Shown here in pieces: positions 1 to 8,467 of a DNA stretch of 64,000 nucleotides (position 1 is its first letter; each line of letters opens with the position of its first letter). The DNA is from an uncultured Geobacteraceae bacterium (GTDB taxonomy: Bacteria > Desulfobacterota > Desulfuromonadia > Geobacterales > Pseudopelobacteraceae). Below the pieces are notes generated by a model that ran no database searches, was not told the origin of the DNA, and saw only the letters and a list, made by a program, of their open reading frames with translations. A program made the translations under genes and the position numbers. The stretch spans positions 1 through 64,000 of the forward strand of contig CAINRC010000065.1 in NCBI GenBank assembly GCA_903852495.1, read 5' to 3'.

Positions 1-261
1 CCCTTTTATCAGTTTCACTAGATGATGGATGCCGAACTGTGGATCTACCTCAACCAGTAGATGCACATGATCGGGCATCACCTCCATTTCGATAATTTCA
101 GAGGACGTCTCTTTACCTACCTCTTCGATAATAGTTTTAAGGCGTTCATCTACTCCATCTATTAATACAGACCTCCGGTACTTCGGAGCCCATACAACGT
201 GATATTTACAAGAGTAGACAATGTTATTATTGCTCTTGTATTTGATTTTAAATTCATTCAT
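1..261 (-). CDS. tnpA: IS200/IS605-family Y1 transposase TnpA (3' part cut off by window edge)
   Basis: Reading leftward from the ATG at 261, an open frame of 87 codons runs off the window edge. It contains the HUH metal-binding motif PDHVHLL (His65 and His67) and the IS200-type start YSCKYHVVWAPKYRR. HUH transposases of this family are small proteins of about 140-150 residues that move single-stranded DNA through a tyrosine nucleophile. The catalytic tyrosine would lie in the missing C-terminal part, so activity cannot be judged. No tnpB is visible on this side. Confidence 0.9.
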   Translation of the reverse strand, partial: MNEFKIKYKSNNNIVYSCKYHVVWAPKYRRSVLIDGVDERLKTIIEEVGKETSSEIIEMEVMPDHVHLLVEVDPQFGIHHLVKLIKG

Positions 262-350
262 ATGTTGAGTAAACCACTAGAATCAATCTAACACAAGTGC
301 TTTTTAACTTGCCGTCTCACCCCATGGCTGAAGCGAGGGGCTTGCGACGG
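1..350 (-). mobile_element. IS200/IS605-type element, tnpA-proximal end with subterminal hairpin
   Basis: Upstream of tnpA is an imperfect hairpin at 312-350: outer arms CCGTC (312-316) and GACGG (346-350), inner arms CCCC (320-323) and GGGG (337-340). IS200/IS605 elements carry such subterminal hairpins, recognised as single strands by TnpA, instead of terminal inverted repeats. The exact tip of the element cannot be placed without a second copy. It probably lies just before the nosL-like gene at 359, which it may have approached or clipped. Confidence 0.6.
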
Positions 351-358
351 GGTCTCGG

Positions 359-853
359 TCAGTTCAGGGCCTTGATCGTCTGCGGCGTGATCTCGGTGAA
401 GCGGAGCGTGCGTTTCCCCTTATGATCCAGCGAGAAGGATTTTGCTTCCTGTGCTGTCCGGAAGGGGATCAGTTCACTCCCCATCGGGCCGTACACATCG
501 CTGCCGGATACAAAAAAGGCACTCCGCGCGTCAATCATCGTCAGGGAATAATATTCCTTCACCACCAGCGACGCGATATCAACCTGACGCTTGCCCGGAG
601 TATAGCGAGGGGTGTCGAAATAGTGGCTGAACATATCTTTCGGGCCATCATAATAGGAAGTTGTTCCGTCTTTGAAGCGGATGAGTGAAGTCCAGTCCGG
701 GTACTTGGCGACAAACATCCCGCACACCGGACATTTTGCCCCGGACGGGACGGTAACGCCCCCCGTGGCGGCAAATACACCGGCCGCCGCCAGCAGACAG
801 ACCAGAACAAGCACCACAACGGCACCTTTCATGGAGAGCCCGGACCGTTTCAT
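359..853 (-). CDS. NosL-like copper-binding protein (first of a tandem pair)
   Basis: 164-residue exported protein. The N-terminus has a basic start and a hydrophobic stretch at about residues 9-29 that fits a signal peptide or anchor. CPVCGM follows directly, the Cys/Met copper(I) motif of NosL, then a typical NosL body with the segment TTSYYDGPKDMF. NosL proteins deliver copper to nitrous oxide reductase, but no nos gene is visible here. The gene overlaps the upstream paralogue by four bases (850-853), so the two are co-transcribed. A role in copper or other metal delivery to a periplasmic enzyme is inference. Confidence 0.8.
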   Translation of the reverse strand: MKRSGLSMKGAVVVLVLVCLLAAAGVFAATGGVTVPSGAKCPVCGMFVAKYPDWTSLIRFKDGTTSYYDGPKDMFSHYFDTPRYTPGKRQVDIASLVVKEYYSLTMIDARSAFFVSGSDVYGPMGSELIPFRTAQEAKSFSLDHKGKRTLRFTEITPQTIKALN

Positions 854-1362
854 TCTTTTTCAGCCTGGGCCAGCGCTTCTTTATAGGTCGCCAGTGCGCC
901 GCCGTTCTTTTTGATGAAGCCCGCAGCAGCATCCTTCGAGGCGAATGCCCATTTCGGAACCCGTGTCATGACCCCCTTCCGGCTTCCCCCGATCACCCAG
1001 GTGGCCTTTTCGGCATCGATCAGTTTTTTGGTATTCAGATCAGCGACTTCAACAGCTTTGACCGCTTTACCTTTGGCGGCTTTCAGCTCGGTGGCCGCGC
1101 AGTGAAGGCTGCACGTCCCGACAGAGTAACCGTCCGCGTAGGTAATCAGCATGCGCGAATGGGAAAATTTTTCCCGGTCCATGCCGCAGTGCGGGCAGGC
1201 CTGGTGTTTTTTGACATCGGCATGGGCTGATACCTCATTGGCCGCGCTACTATGCTGGTGACCTTCAGCATGACCCGGTGCCTGTTCGGCCAAGGCAGCA
1301 CCTCCCGACATGACCAGAGTGGCAGCGGCAAACAGAGTAAAAAGATATACTTTCATAGACAT
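850..1362 (-). CDS. NosL-like protein with His-rich N-terminus (second of a tandem pair)
   Basis: 170 residues with a signal peptide (ending near ALA-EQA). A His-rich mature N-terminus (HAEGHQHSS) is followed by CPHCGMDRE, the NosL-type Cys-x2-Cys-Gly-Met motif. The second half resembles NosL, with a second Cys pair around TCSLHC. The start at 1362 has a purine-rich SD-like stretch (GGGAAAGGA) just upstream; an alternative start is the Met two codons in. It is the first gene of the pair. It differs from its neighbour in the His-rich linker and extra cysteines, so the two probably have distinct partners rather than being a recent duplication. Confidence 0.75.
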   Translation of the reverse strand: MSMKVYLFTLFAAATLVMSGGAALAEQAPGHAEGHQHSSAANEVSAHADVKKHQACPHCGMDREKFSHSRMLITYADGYSVGTCSLHCAATELKAAKGKAVKAVEVADLNTKKLIDAEKATWVIGGSRKGVMTRVPKWAFASKDAAAGFIKKNGGALATYKEALAQAEKE

Positions 1363-1387
1363 TCCTTTCCCGGTTCATTTTTTGGCG

Positions 1388-1416
1388 ACTATACCGTAAT
1401 TTTGCAGAGTGCACAA
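1388..1416 (-). promoter_or_regulatory. Candidate sigma-70 promoter for the NosL pair
   Basis: On the minus strand a -10 element TATAGT (1393-1388) lies 17 bases from a weak -35 TTGTGC (1416-1411). The start codon of the NosL gene is about 26 bases further. The -10 matches five of six consensus bases; the -35 matches only three. Confidence 0.4.
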
Positions 1417-1520
1417 CCGCGTTGCCTCTACAAGGACAAAACAGGGTTGACTTTGCGGGGAGTTCACCCTAACACTGTACATAGCCATGGAACCCAAGTG
1501 GAGCATCAGGGAGTTCGCCA

Positions 1521-3857
1521 ATGAACGTCAGCAAAAAAAATATTCTGGACTTTTTCAGGCGGCATGAGGGGGCGGTCCCTTTTACATTTCTGCTGCATGA
1601 ATTCGGCGGCCGCCATGCCAAGCGGGAGCTGAAAAATATGCTGGATGACATGAGCGAGGACGGCGAACTGGTTCGCCTGAAGGGAAACAGCTACAGCCTT
1701 CCCGGAAAGATGAAATCCACCCGTGGCCGAATTTCCGTGCACCGGGACGGATATGGTTTTGTGACCCCCGATGACGGAGGGGAGGATATCTTCATCCCGT
1801 CTAAATTTTTGAAGGATGCCCTGCACGGTGATCTGGTGGAGGCCAGTTCCTCTCCGAGCCGCATGGGGGGGAATAAACTGGATGGACGGGTGCTGGCCGT
1901 GCTGGAACGCGCCACTACTCGCGTCGTCGGTCGCTATGAGGAGACCCGGCGCGGTGCTATCGTAATCTCCGATGACCAGCGCCTTAATCTGGTGATTGCG
2001 ATTCCGGTCAAGGGGAGAGGTACTGCAGAGGACGGTCATCAGGTTGTGGCCGAATTGACTTCGTACCCGATCGGCGGCCGCCCTGCAGAGGGGAAGGTGG
2101 TGGAGGTTCTGGGATGGCCGAATGACCCGGATGTGGAGGTTCAGTCCGTCATCCGCCGCTTTGATCTGCCGCACATTTTTGCCCCTGACGCCCTGGCCGA
2201 AGCCGAAGGGATTCCCGAAACGGTTTCGCCGGCGGATCTCAAAGGCCGGACAGACCTCCGGACAATGCCGACCGTAACCATCGACGGCGAAACGGCCCGC
2301 GACTTTGACGATGCCGTTTCTCTTCGCCGCGAAGGGGACAAGTTCCGACTCTGGGTTTCCATTGCCGATGTTTCGCACTATGTGAAAAAGGACAGCCCCC
2401 TCGACCGGGAAGCGTATCTGCGCGGTACATCCGTCTACTTCCCGGACCGCTGTATCCCGATGCTGCCGGAGCGCCTCTCCAACGGCATCTGCTCACTCAA
2501 CCCGCATCTGGATCGCCTGACCATGACCGCCGAAATGCTTTTTGACCGCAACGGCATCATGCAGGAATCAACCTTTTACCCCAGCATTATAAAAAGCGCT
2601 GCGCGTCTTACCTATACGATCGTGAAGCAGATTATTGTCGATGAGGATGCCGAACTGGCCGACAAGTTCCGCCCGGTATCTCCCATGCTGCGGGAGATGA
2701 AAGAGCTGGCCCTGATTTTGATGGCCATGCGCAAAAAACGGGGCAGCATAGATTTCGACCTCCCGGAACCGGAAATCATCATCGGCCTGACCGGTCTGAC
2801 CGAAGGGATTATCCGTGCCGAACGCAATCTTGCCCACCAGTTGATCGAAGAGTTCATGCTGGCCGCCAACGAGGCGGTTTCACGCCATATCACCGCCCGG
2901 GGCATCCCGTTTCTGTACCGGGTCCACGAGAATCCCGACCCGGTCAAACTGCGGACGTTTCAGGAGTTCGTTCATGGTTTCGGCTACGAATTCAGCCTGG
3001 TTGACGAGAAGGTCAGACCTTCCGAGCTCCAGCGTCTGCTGGCCCAGGCAGATGGCCGCCCCGAGGAGCGCATGGTCAACTATGCCCTGCTCCGCTGTAT
3101 GAAGCAGGCCCGCTACGCCGCAGATAACGTCGGCCACTTCGGGCTGGCTTCGGACTGTTACTGCCATTTCACTTCTCCAATCCGGCGCTATCCGGATCTG
3201 GTGGTACACCGGATACTAAGGGCGGCGCTCCTACTTGCTCCCCTTCCGGACGCGTCCCCCCAGGGTGACGGCGGAAAACGTGCTTTCCGGCAGCTTGCCA
3301 TTGCCACGGAACGACTGGGAGAAGTCGCCGAACATACCAGCAAGCGGGAACGGGTTGCCATGGAAGCCGAGCGGGACGTGGTGGAAATGAAGAAGCTCCA
3401 GTACATGCAGCAGCACGTTGGCGAGCAGTTTGACGGGTATATCACCGGGGTAACCAATTTCGGCTTCTTCGTGGAGCTTGAAGAGCTTTTTGTCGAGGGG
3501 CTGGTGCACCTGTCCACCTTGAGCGACGACCTGTACAGTTATGCCGAAAAACAGCATTCGTTGATCGGGCGCCGCAGCGGTACGGTTTTCCGGATCGGCG
3601 ATGCGGCGCGGGTGACGGTGGTTTCTGTCTCTCCCGGCACGCGGCGCATCGAGTTTGTCCTGGCAGCGCACACCACAACAGGCTTGGCCTCCCGGACCGC
3701 CGCCAGGGTCGGGGGAGAGGAGTATCCGAAAATTCCGCTCCGGGGTAAACGGTTGACCGGTCTAAAGACGCCGGCAGGTTCTCACGACCAGAACAGTAAC
3801 GGGGATAGAAGCGGTAGGAGCAGCAAAGGTAAGTGGGGGGGCAAAAAACGTAAATAA
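1521..3857 (+). CDS. rnr: Ribonuclease R (RNB-family 3'-5' exoribonuclease)
   Basis: 778 residues, the usual RNase R length. Domains in order: an N-terminal winged-helix segment (about 1-65), cold-shock-like OB domains (about 70-230), the RNB catalytic domain, a C-terminal S1 domain (about 635-710), and a low-complexity basic tail ending GGKKRK. The RNB motif ARDFDDAV near residue 260 carries the metal-binding aspartates. RNase R degrades structured RNA, including in rRNA and tmRNA quality control. The ATG at 1521 follows GGGAG at good spacing. It is divergent from the nosL pair, with 158 bases between. The basic tail is a family trait that aids structured-RNA binding. Confidence 0.96.
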   Translation: MNVSKKNILDFFRRHEGAVPFTFLLHEFGGRHAKRELKNMLDDMSEDGELVRLKGNSYSLPGKMKSTRGRISVHRDGYGFVTPDDGGEDIFIPSKFLKDALHGDLVEASSSPSRMGGNKLDGRVLAVLERATTRVVGRYEETRRGAIVISDDQRLNLVIAIPVKGRGTAEDGHQVVAELTSYPIGGRPAEGKVVEVLGWPNDPDVEVQSVIRRFDLPHIFAPDALAEAEGIPETVSPADLKGRTDLRTMPTVTIDGETARDFDDAVSLRREGDKFRLWVSIADVSHYVKKDSPLDREAYLRGTSVYFPDRCIPMLPERLSNGICSLNPHLDRLTMTAEMLFDRNGIMQESTFYPSIIKSAARLTYTIVKQIIVDEDAELADKFRPVSPMLREMKELALILMAMRKKRGSIDFDLPEPEIIIGLTGLTEGIIRAERNLAHQLIEEFMLAANEAVSRHITARGIPFLYRVHENPDPVKLRTFQEFVHGFGYEFSLVDEKVRPSELQRLLAQADGRPEERMVNYALLRCMKQARYAADNVGHFGLASDCYCHFTSPIRRYPDLVVHRILRAALLLAPLPDASPQGDGGKRAFRQLAIATERLGEVAEHTSKRERVAMEAERDVVEMKKLQYMQQHVGEQFDGYITGVTNFGFFVELEELFVEGLVHLSTLSDDLYSYAEKQHSLIGRRSGTVFRIGDAARVTVVSVSPGTRRIEFVLAAHTTTGLASRTAARVGGEEYPKIPLRGKRLTGLKTPAGSHDQNSNGDRSGRSSKGKWGGKKRK

Positions 3858-3905
3858 ATCTAATTCCGGTTGCAAGCCGACACACCACTATGATAGGAAG
3901 AAAGC

Positions 3906-4757
3906 ATGAGCGACGAACGAGTAGTCCCCTTTATTGAACATCTGGTTGAACTGCGCAAGCGGCTGGTCGTTATTGTTATTTCTGTGGTAATCGGCATGGG
4001 CATCTCCTGGAACTATTCCAGCGATCTTCTTTCCTTCATCGAAAAACCGTTGTCCGGCAAGACCTATCTGACTGAAATCAAGAAAAGCGCCTACCTTAAA
4101 GTCAAAGAACTCGCCCCCGCGATGTACACCCGCTACAAGCTTGACCAGGAAATAAACGCCCCCCAGAAAAAACGGCCCCTCAACTACAGCGCCCCCCTGG
4201 AACCCTTTTTCATCCAGTGCAAGATTTCCATGCTGGCCGGCTTCGTCGTGGTGTTGCCGATCGTTTTCTATCAGGTCTGGTTGTTTATCGCCCCCGGCCT
4301 GACCCGGCGTGAACGACGCATGGTGGTGCCGTTCGTTACGGCATCCTCGGTGACATTCTGCATCGGTGCCATGTTTTTCCTGGTCATAATCTGGCCGGTA
4401 ATCATCAATTTCTCCCTGTCCTATGAAGCCGAAGGGCTGCAAAGCTGGTTCAACATCAGCGCCTACGTAAATTTCTGCCTGCGGCTGATCCTGTTATTCG
4501 GCCTGATATTCGAGCTGCCGGTACTCACCCTTCTTCTGGCCCGATTCGGCATCGTAAGTTACCAATTTCTGGCACCAAAACGGAAATACGCACTGCTCGC
4601 CAGTTCGATTATATCAGCCTTTCATGCCGACCTGATAACCATGTTTGTCATTATGATTCCGCTCTATCTCATGTATGAAATCAGCATCTGGGTTGCGTTT
4701 TTTTTCGGGAAAAAGAAAGTCCCGCTTGAAGACTCGCTTCCGGGTCAGTCGGAATAG
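3906..4757 (+). CDS. tatC: Sec-independent protein translocase TatC
   Basis: 283 residues, six predicted membrane segments. The family signatures are present: HLVELRKRL at the cytoplasmic N-terminus, EPFFIQCK before the second helix, and FIAPGLTRRERR after it. TatC recognises twin-arginine signal peptides. The first periplasmic loop is roughly 30 residues longer than in E. coli TatC and rich in Lys/Glu (about residues 48-95). No tatA or tatB lies next to it, so these must be elsewhere. The start follows AGGAAG. Confidence 0.95.
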   Translation: MSDERVVPFIEHLVELRKRLVVIVISVVIGMGISWNYSSDLLSFIEKPLSGKTYLTEIKKSAYLKVKELAPAMYTRYKLDQEINAPQKKRPLNYSAPLEPFFIQCKISMLAGFVVVLPIVFYQVWLFIAPGLTRRERRMVVPFVTASSVTFCIGAMFFLVIIWPVIINFSLSYEAEGLQSWFNISAYVNFCLRLILLFGLIFELPVLTLLLARFGIVSYQFLAPKRKYALLASSIISAFHADLITMFVIMIPLYLMYEISIWVAFFFGKKKVPLEDSLPGQSE

Positions 4758-4774
4758 AACAATATAATAAAATG

Positions 4775-4832
4775 TTGACATTGTCGGCTAAAACCCCTAA
4801 AAGGATACATAATGTCTTTTTAGGGGTTTTTT
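4775..4832 (+). promoter_or_regulatory. Promoter, inverted repeat and SD overlap ahead of the Rrf2 gene
   Basis: A 13-base inverted repeat has arms AAAACCCCTAAAA (4790-4802) and TTTTAGGGGTTTT (4818-4830). A consensus -35 TTGACA (4775-4780) sits just before it, and a weak -10 TAAAAG (4798-4803) at 17-base spacing falls inside the left arm. The right arm contains the AGGGG (4822-4826) that serves as Shine-Dalgarno for the ATG at 4833. Read from tatC, the same sequence ends in a T run and could act as an intrinsic terminator. Whether it is terminator, operator or both is open. Confidence 0.55.
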
Positions 4833-5270
4833 ATGATGGAGTTGACTCGAAAAGGTGAATATGCCATCAGAGGCATCGTGTATCTGGCGGGAAAACCGCT
4901 CGACAAGGTCTGCCTGCTGAGTGACATTGCCGCAGCAGTTGATGTCCCCCCCACGTTTCTCGCCAAAATATTCCAGCAGTTCAGCAAAATTGGTCTGGTC
5001 AGATCGTTCCGGGGTACCGGCGGCGGTTTCATGCTCGGTCGCGCTCCTGAAAATATTACGCTGCTGGAGGTTGTTGAAGCGGTTGAGGGGCCGATAATTC
5101 CAAACCGGTGCGTCTGCGCCCCCCAGGACTGCGACCGCTCTTCGTTCTGTAATGTTCATCCAATATGGAAGCAGGTTCAGGAACAGGTCTGCGGCGTGCT
5201 GACCGGAGTGACGCTCAAAGATCTGTCCGACGGGAAAATCAAGCCGCAACCTACTGATTTAGCTAAGTAA
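4833..5270 (+). CDS. Rrf2/IscR-family transcriptional regulator
   Basis: 145 residues. A winged helix-turn-helix occupies about residues 1-75 (ELTRKGEYAIRGIVYLA, then IAAAVDVPPTFLAKIFQQF). A cysteine cluster follows: Cys93, Cys95, Cys100 and Cys106, with His109. The C-x5-7-C-x5-C spacing is the usual iron-sulfur ligand set of Rrf2 proteins such as IscR, NsrR and RirA, so a redox, nitric oxide or iron sensor is likely. Two ATGs (4833, 4836) are possible. The gene stands alone, with no isc/suf genes beside it. Target genes cannot be named. Confidence 0.88.
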   Translation: MMELTRKGEYAIRGIVYLAGKPLDKVCLLSDIAAAVDVPPTFLAKIFQQFSKIGLVRSFRGTGGGFMLGRAPENITLLEVVEAVEGPIIPNRCVCAPQDCDRSSFCNVHPIWKQVQEQVCGVLTGVTLKDLSDGKIKPQPTDLAK

Positions 5271-5340
5271 GTCAAAAATTAAGTTGACACCTGCCAATTA
5301 ACTCTGTAATTTAGCGCAACTTGTTCCGAACCACCAAAGT

Positions 5341-5444
5341 CCCGCACAACGGGATTTTGGCATTTCAGGGGCAAAATACCTCGAAAAGGAGTACCCCGCC
5401 GGAGATACGCCCCCGAACGTTGTGGGCAACGACGCCGCTCCGGC
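5341..5444 (+). ncRNA. Candidate structured 5' leader upstream of the lytic transglycosylase
   Basis: Consecutive helices can be drawn: CCCG/CGGG (5341-5344 with 5350-5353); GGGG/CCCC (5368-5371 with 5394-5397) enclosing a CCT/AGG hairpin; and a perfect 7-bp helix GCCGGAG/CTCCGGC (5398-5404 with 5438-5444) enclosing CGTTG/CAACG (5418-5422 with 5427-5431). It ends about 30 bases before the start codon at 5476. The arrangement looks like a riboswitch or leader RNA, but I cannot match it to a named family. An alternative upstream start at 5422 would make part of it coding. Confidence 0.4.
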
Positions 5445-5475
5445 AAAGCCGATACAACTTCCCTACTCTACTATT

Positions 5476-6105
5476 ATGCGAAAAAAACTTATCTATCTGA
5501 CGTGCATGCTGTTACTGACAGCATGTGAAAATGCCCCGTTCAAGCTGACAGAACTCCAATCTGCCACATCTTTAGCCACCGAACCGTCCATCCTTGACAG
5601 CAGCAGCATCTCCCTCATCCAACGAAAAAAACAACAGGCGGTTATCGAGTCGGCCTTCTCCCGTAAAACGTCACCGGAGCGAGCTCATAAACTGGCGGTA
5701 ATCTGTTTCGAAAAGACAGCCGGCACAGTTTTCATGCCTTTTGACCTGGCAGAGATTGCCCTTGCCGAAACCGGTGGTCATCACCTGTCCTCCAGGGCAA
5801 CCTCGGTACGGGGCGCTCGCGGCGTCTGGCAGTTGATGCCGGCCCGCGCCAAAAGTCACGGCTATTCGCCGGATGACATGAATGACGATAGCAAATGCGC
5901 TGAAGCGGCCGTGTGCGAACTCTACGACAAACTTGAAATGGCCCAGGGCAACCTTGAACGCGCCAAAAAGTTCTATTGCGGACAGGGGCCACAGGCCAAT
6001 GCGTACATAAAAAAGATCCACTCCATCCGCCAGGAGATGCTGGCGGAACTTAACGTGCAAAACGACAAGCTGGCCATGTTAGACACGACATCCAGAGTCC
6101 GATAA
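5476..6105 (+). CDS. Lytic transglycosylase-like lipoprotein (SLT domain)
   Basis: 209 residues from the ATG at 5476. A short signal with lipobox LLLTAC places the lipidated cysteine at residue 17. The SLT fold follows: the catalytic Glu is probably Glu98 in ALAETGGHH, then the family segment GARGVWQLMPARAKSHG (113-129) and a C-terminal helix with YCGQGPQANAYI. Such enzymes cleave the glycan strands of peptidoglycan without hydrolysis. An upstream in-frame start at 5422 is rejected because it would bury the lipoprotein signal. The gene stands alone between a possible structured leader and a terminator. Confidence 0.85.
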   Translation: MRKKLIYLTCMLLLTACENAPFKLTELQSATSLATEPSILDSSSISLIQRKKQQAVIESAFSRKTSPERAHKLAVICFEKTAGTVFMPFDLAEIALAETGGHHLSSRATSVRGARGVWQLMPARAKSHGYSPDDMNDDSKCAEAAVCELYDKLEMAQGNLERAKKFYCGQGPQANAYIKKIHSIRQEMLAELNVQNDKLAMLDTTSRVR

Positions 6106-6189
6106 ACCGCTACCGTGTGCGTGCCGTCAGCCGTCCGTTCCGGGCCGACGGAGATCGCTACTCGCAGAGCTTTACGAAGAACCCATACC

Positions 6190-6210
6190 CACCGGTTACC
6201 GGTGTTTTTT
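6190..6210 (+). terminator. Intrinsic terminator after the lytic transglycosylase
   Basis: A perfect 7-bp stem CACCGGT-T-ACCGGTG (6190-6204) is followed by six Ts (6205-6210). The loop is only one base as written, so the top pairs probably open. Confidence 0.75.
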
Positions 6211-6211
6211 C

Positions 6212-6252
6212 TTGATATGAAAGCCGCCGCTCTGCTATAGTCTGGCGGCTTT
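6212..6252 (+). promoter_or_regulatory. Promoter of the chemoreceptor gene, embedded in an inverted repeat
   Basis: TTGATA (6212-6217), an 18-base spacer, then TATAGT (6236-6241) form a good sigma-70 promoter about 45 bases before the GTG at 6288. An inverted repeat AAAGCCGCC (6220-6228) and GGCGGCTTT (6244-6252) straddles the -10 element and ends in a T run. It could be a second terminator of the upstream gene or an operator for the promoter. Confidence 0.6.
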
Positions 6253-6287
6253 TTTATTCGTGATATCTGCAATTTAAGGGGATTTTA

Positions 6288-8447
6288 GTGGAGAGAGGGA
6301 CGTACTCCAACAGCCCGGTCGGACTTACCCTCCGCACCAAGATGGCGCTTCTGACCATGTCGGCATGTGCCGGCATACTGGTTGTGGGCGTAATCAGCCT
6401 GTTCATGATGAATGAAGTCCGGATCGGCGGCGCCGCCTACCGCACAATTCAAAAAGACAAGGACGCCCTGGAAAGCATTGCCCTGCTGAAATCAGACCTT
6501 TTTCAGATCAATAGTGAAACGCAGAACTTCATTGTCACATCAGCCCCCATAGCGACAGAAAAAAAAATCGCCGCAATTAATGACCTCACCAATGACATTG
6601 AGCTCAACTTCGGCATCGTTCGCGAATCAGTCGGTTCAGCCGCCGAACGTGCAACGGTTGATAAGGCTGAAGCGGTCTGGAAGGAATATCAGCACACTCT
6701 GCAGGCCGACGTTCTGCCGGCCGTTGCCAGGGGTGACCGCTCCAGGGCCAACCTACTTGTCACCGGTATCCAGACGGAGCGTTTTGACATATTCAGCAAG
6801 GCAGTGGCACAGATGGTCAAACGTATCCGCCTTGAGGTCAGCGCAACCGAACGGCAGGTAACGTCAAACATACAAGCAAAAACAGCAATTACCACGGTTA
6901 TTACGGCTGCTGTTATCGCCCTGATCGTGCTCTTCTCGTACTTCATCACAACCTCGATCACCAGACCGCTCAGAAACTGCGTCGATTTCGCCCGGTCACT
7001 GGCCGGCGGCCGTCTTGACGGTCGTCTTGACGTGCGTGGAGGCGGAGAAGCGGCAGACCTGGCCCACGCCATGAACATCATGGCGAACAATCTCCACAGT
7101 GTCGTTTCGCGCATCGGTTCTGCCTCCGGAGAACTCATCAGCATCGACAAAAGCCTCGAGAAAGCGGCGTATCAGGCGGCAAACTCCGCACAGATGCAGG
7201 TACAGTCTGTGCTGGAAACGTCACAGGCGGTCACACGGATCAACGAATCGGTGCATGGCGTGTACGTGGGGATTGACACCCTTTCCGAGTCTGCCACCGA
7301 AACATCTTCATCATCACTGGAGATGGCGGCAACCATAGAAGAGCTGGCGATGAATGCCGAAAAACTGGGGGATTCTGTTGAAGATGTCAGCTCTTCCATC
7401 GCGGAGATGACCGTTTCAATCAAGGAGATCGACTCAAGCATCGTCAACCTGCTGGACGCTTCGACGACCACCGCCACGTCCATCGCCGAAATGGATGCCA
7501 CCATCAAGCAGGTTGAAAAGAATGCGCTGGATTCAGCCGCCATTTCTGAAACCGTCAGAAGCGACGCCGAAATCGGCAAAAACGCCGTACTGGAATCAAT
7601 TGCCGGAATGCAGGCGATCAGAGCCTCCTCCCGGACAACGTCCGAGGCCGTTGAAACGCTCTCGCTCCGGGTAAAAGATATCGGAACCATCCTGTCCGTT
7701 ATTGACGAAGTTGCCGAACAGACCAACCTTCTGGCGCTTAATGCCGCCATCATTGCCGCCCAGGCCGGCGAACACGGCAAGGGTTTTGCGGTTGTCGCCG
7801 ACGAAATCCGGGATCTGGCCGAACGCACCAGCAGTTCCACCCGTGAAATTGCTGCGGTAATCACGGGCGTTCAGGAAGAGACCCGCCGGGCGGTGGATGC
7901 CATCAACCGGGCCGAAGAGAGCATCGTCGCAGGTGAACAACTGTCGCAGCGTTCCGGAGCCGCACTTGAAAAAATTGTGGCCGGAGTGCAGCGGGCCGGC
8001 ATTCAAGTGGGCGAAATAGCCAAAGCCACCGTTGATCAGACACGCGGCAGCCAGAACATCCGTGAAGCGATGAAACAGATGGAGTACATGGTCGGCACCA
8101 TAGCAACATCCGCGCGAACCCACTCACGGGGAACGGATGTGATTTCAGCCGCAGTGGAGCGCATGAAGGATCTCACGGTACACGTGCGCACCTCAACCCG
8201 TGAGCAGAGTAAGGCGAGTACCCTGATAGCCCGATCGGCGGAAAAAGTGACCACCATGGTTGACCAGATCCGTGAAGCGTGCCGTTTGCAGGTGGACAGC
8301 AGCGCCCTGATTTCAAGGGCGGTCAGTAATATTGAGGGGGCAACCGTTGTCGGCAGCCAGGCCACACAGGCCATGAACACCGCCGTTGCCGACCTGACGA
8401 CCCAGATTGACCTGTTAGAGAAGGAGATGGCCGGCTTCAGGATATGA
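6288..8447 (+). CDS. Methyl-accepting chemotaxis protein
   Basis: 719 residues starting at GTG 6288 behind AAGGGG. Membrane segment 1 is at about 19-41, a periplasmic helical sensor (4HB-type) at about 45-195, membrane segment 2 at about 197-218, then HAMP (219-272) and a long signalling coiled coil. The hairpin tip reads [19 protein letters not shown], against canonical NAAIEAARAGE: the Glu is Ile and the Arg is Gln. These positions help contact CheA/CheW. No C-terminal CheR-binding pentapeptide is seen. The stop overlaps the first possible trpA start by four bases. Confidence 0.93.
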   Translation: MERGTYSNSPVGLTLRTKMALLTMSACAGILVVGVISLFMMNEVRIGGAAYRTIQKDKDALESIALLKSDLFQINSETQNFIVTSAPIATEKKIAAINDLTNDIELNFGIVRESVGSAAERATVDKAEAVWKEYQHTLQADVLPAVARGDRSRANLLVTGIQTERFDIFSKAVAQMVKRIRLEVSATERQVTSNIQAKTAITTVITAAVIALIVLFSYFITTSITRPLRNCVDFARSLAGGRLDGRLDVRGGGEAADLAHAMNIMANNLHSVVSRIGSASGELISIDKSLEKAAYQAANSAQMQVQSVLETSQAVTRINESVHGVYVGIDTLSESATETSSSSLEMAATIEELAMNAEKLGDSVEDVSSSIAEMTVSIKEIDSSIVNLLDASTTTATSIAEMDATIKQVEKNALDSAAISETVRSDAEIGKNAVLESIAGMQAIRASSRTTSEAVETLSLRVKDIGTILSVIDEVAEQTNLLALNAAIIAAQAGEHGKGFAVVADEIRDLAERTSSSTREIAAVITGVQEETRRAVDAINRAEESIVAGEQLSQRSGAALEKIVAGVQRAGIQVGEIAKATVDQTRGSQNIREAMKQMEYMVGTIATSARTHSRGTDVISAAVERMKDLTVHVRTSTREQSKASTLIARSAEKVTTMVDQIREACRLQVDSSALISRAVSNIEGATVVGSQATQAMNTAVADLTTQIDLLEKEMAGFRI

Positions 8448-8467
8448 CCGGCGGAGTGATACCAACC

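Noticed and set aside
5368-5450. GEMM-I cyclic-di-GMP riboswitch
   Set aside because: Pieces such as GGGGCAAAA, CGAAA and GGCAAAGCC recall the family, but their spacing and the second helix do not fit its fold. Kept only as an unassigned leader.
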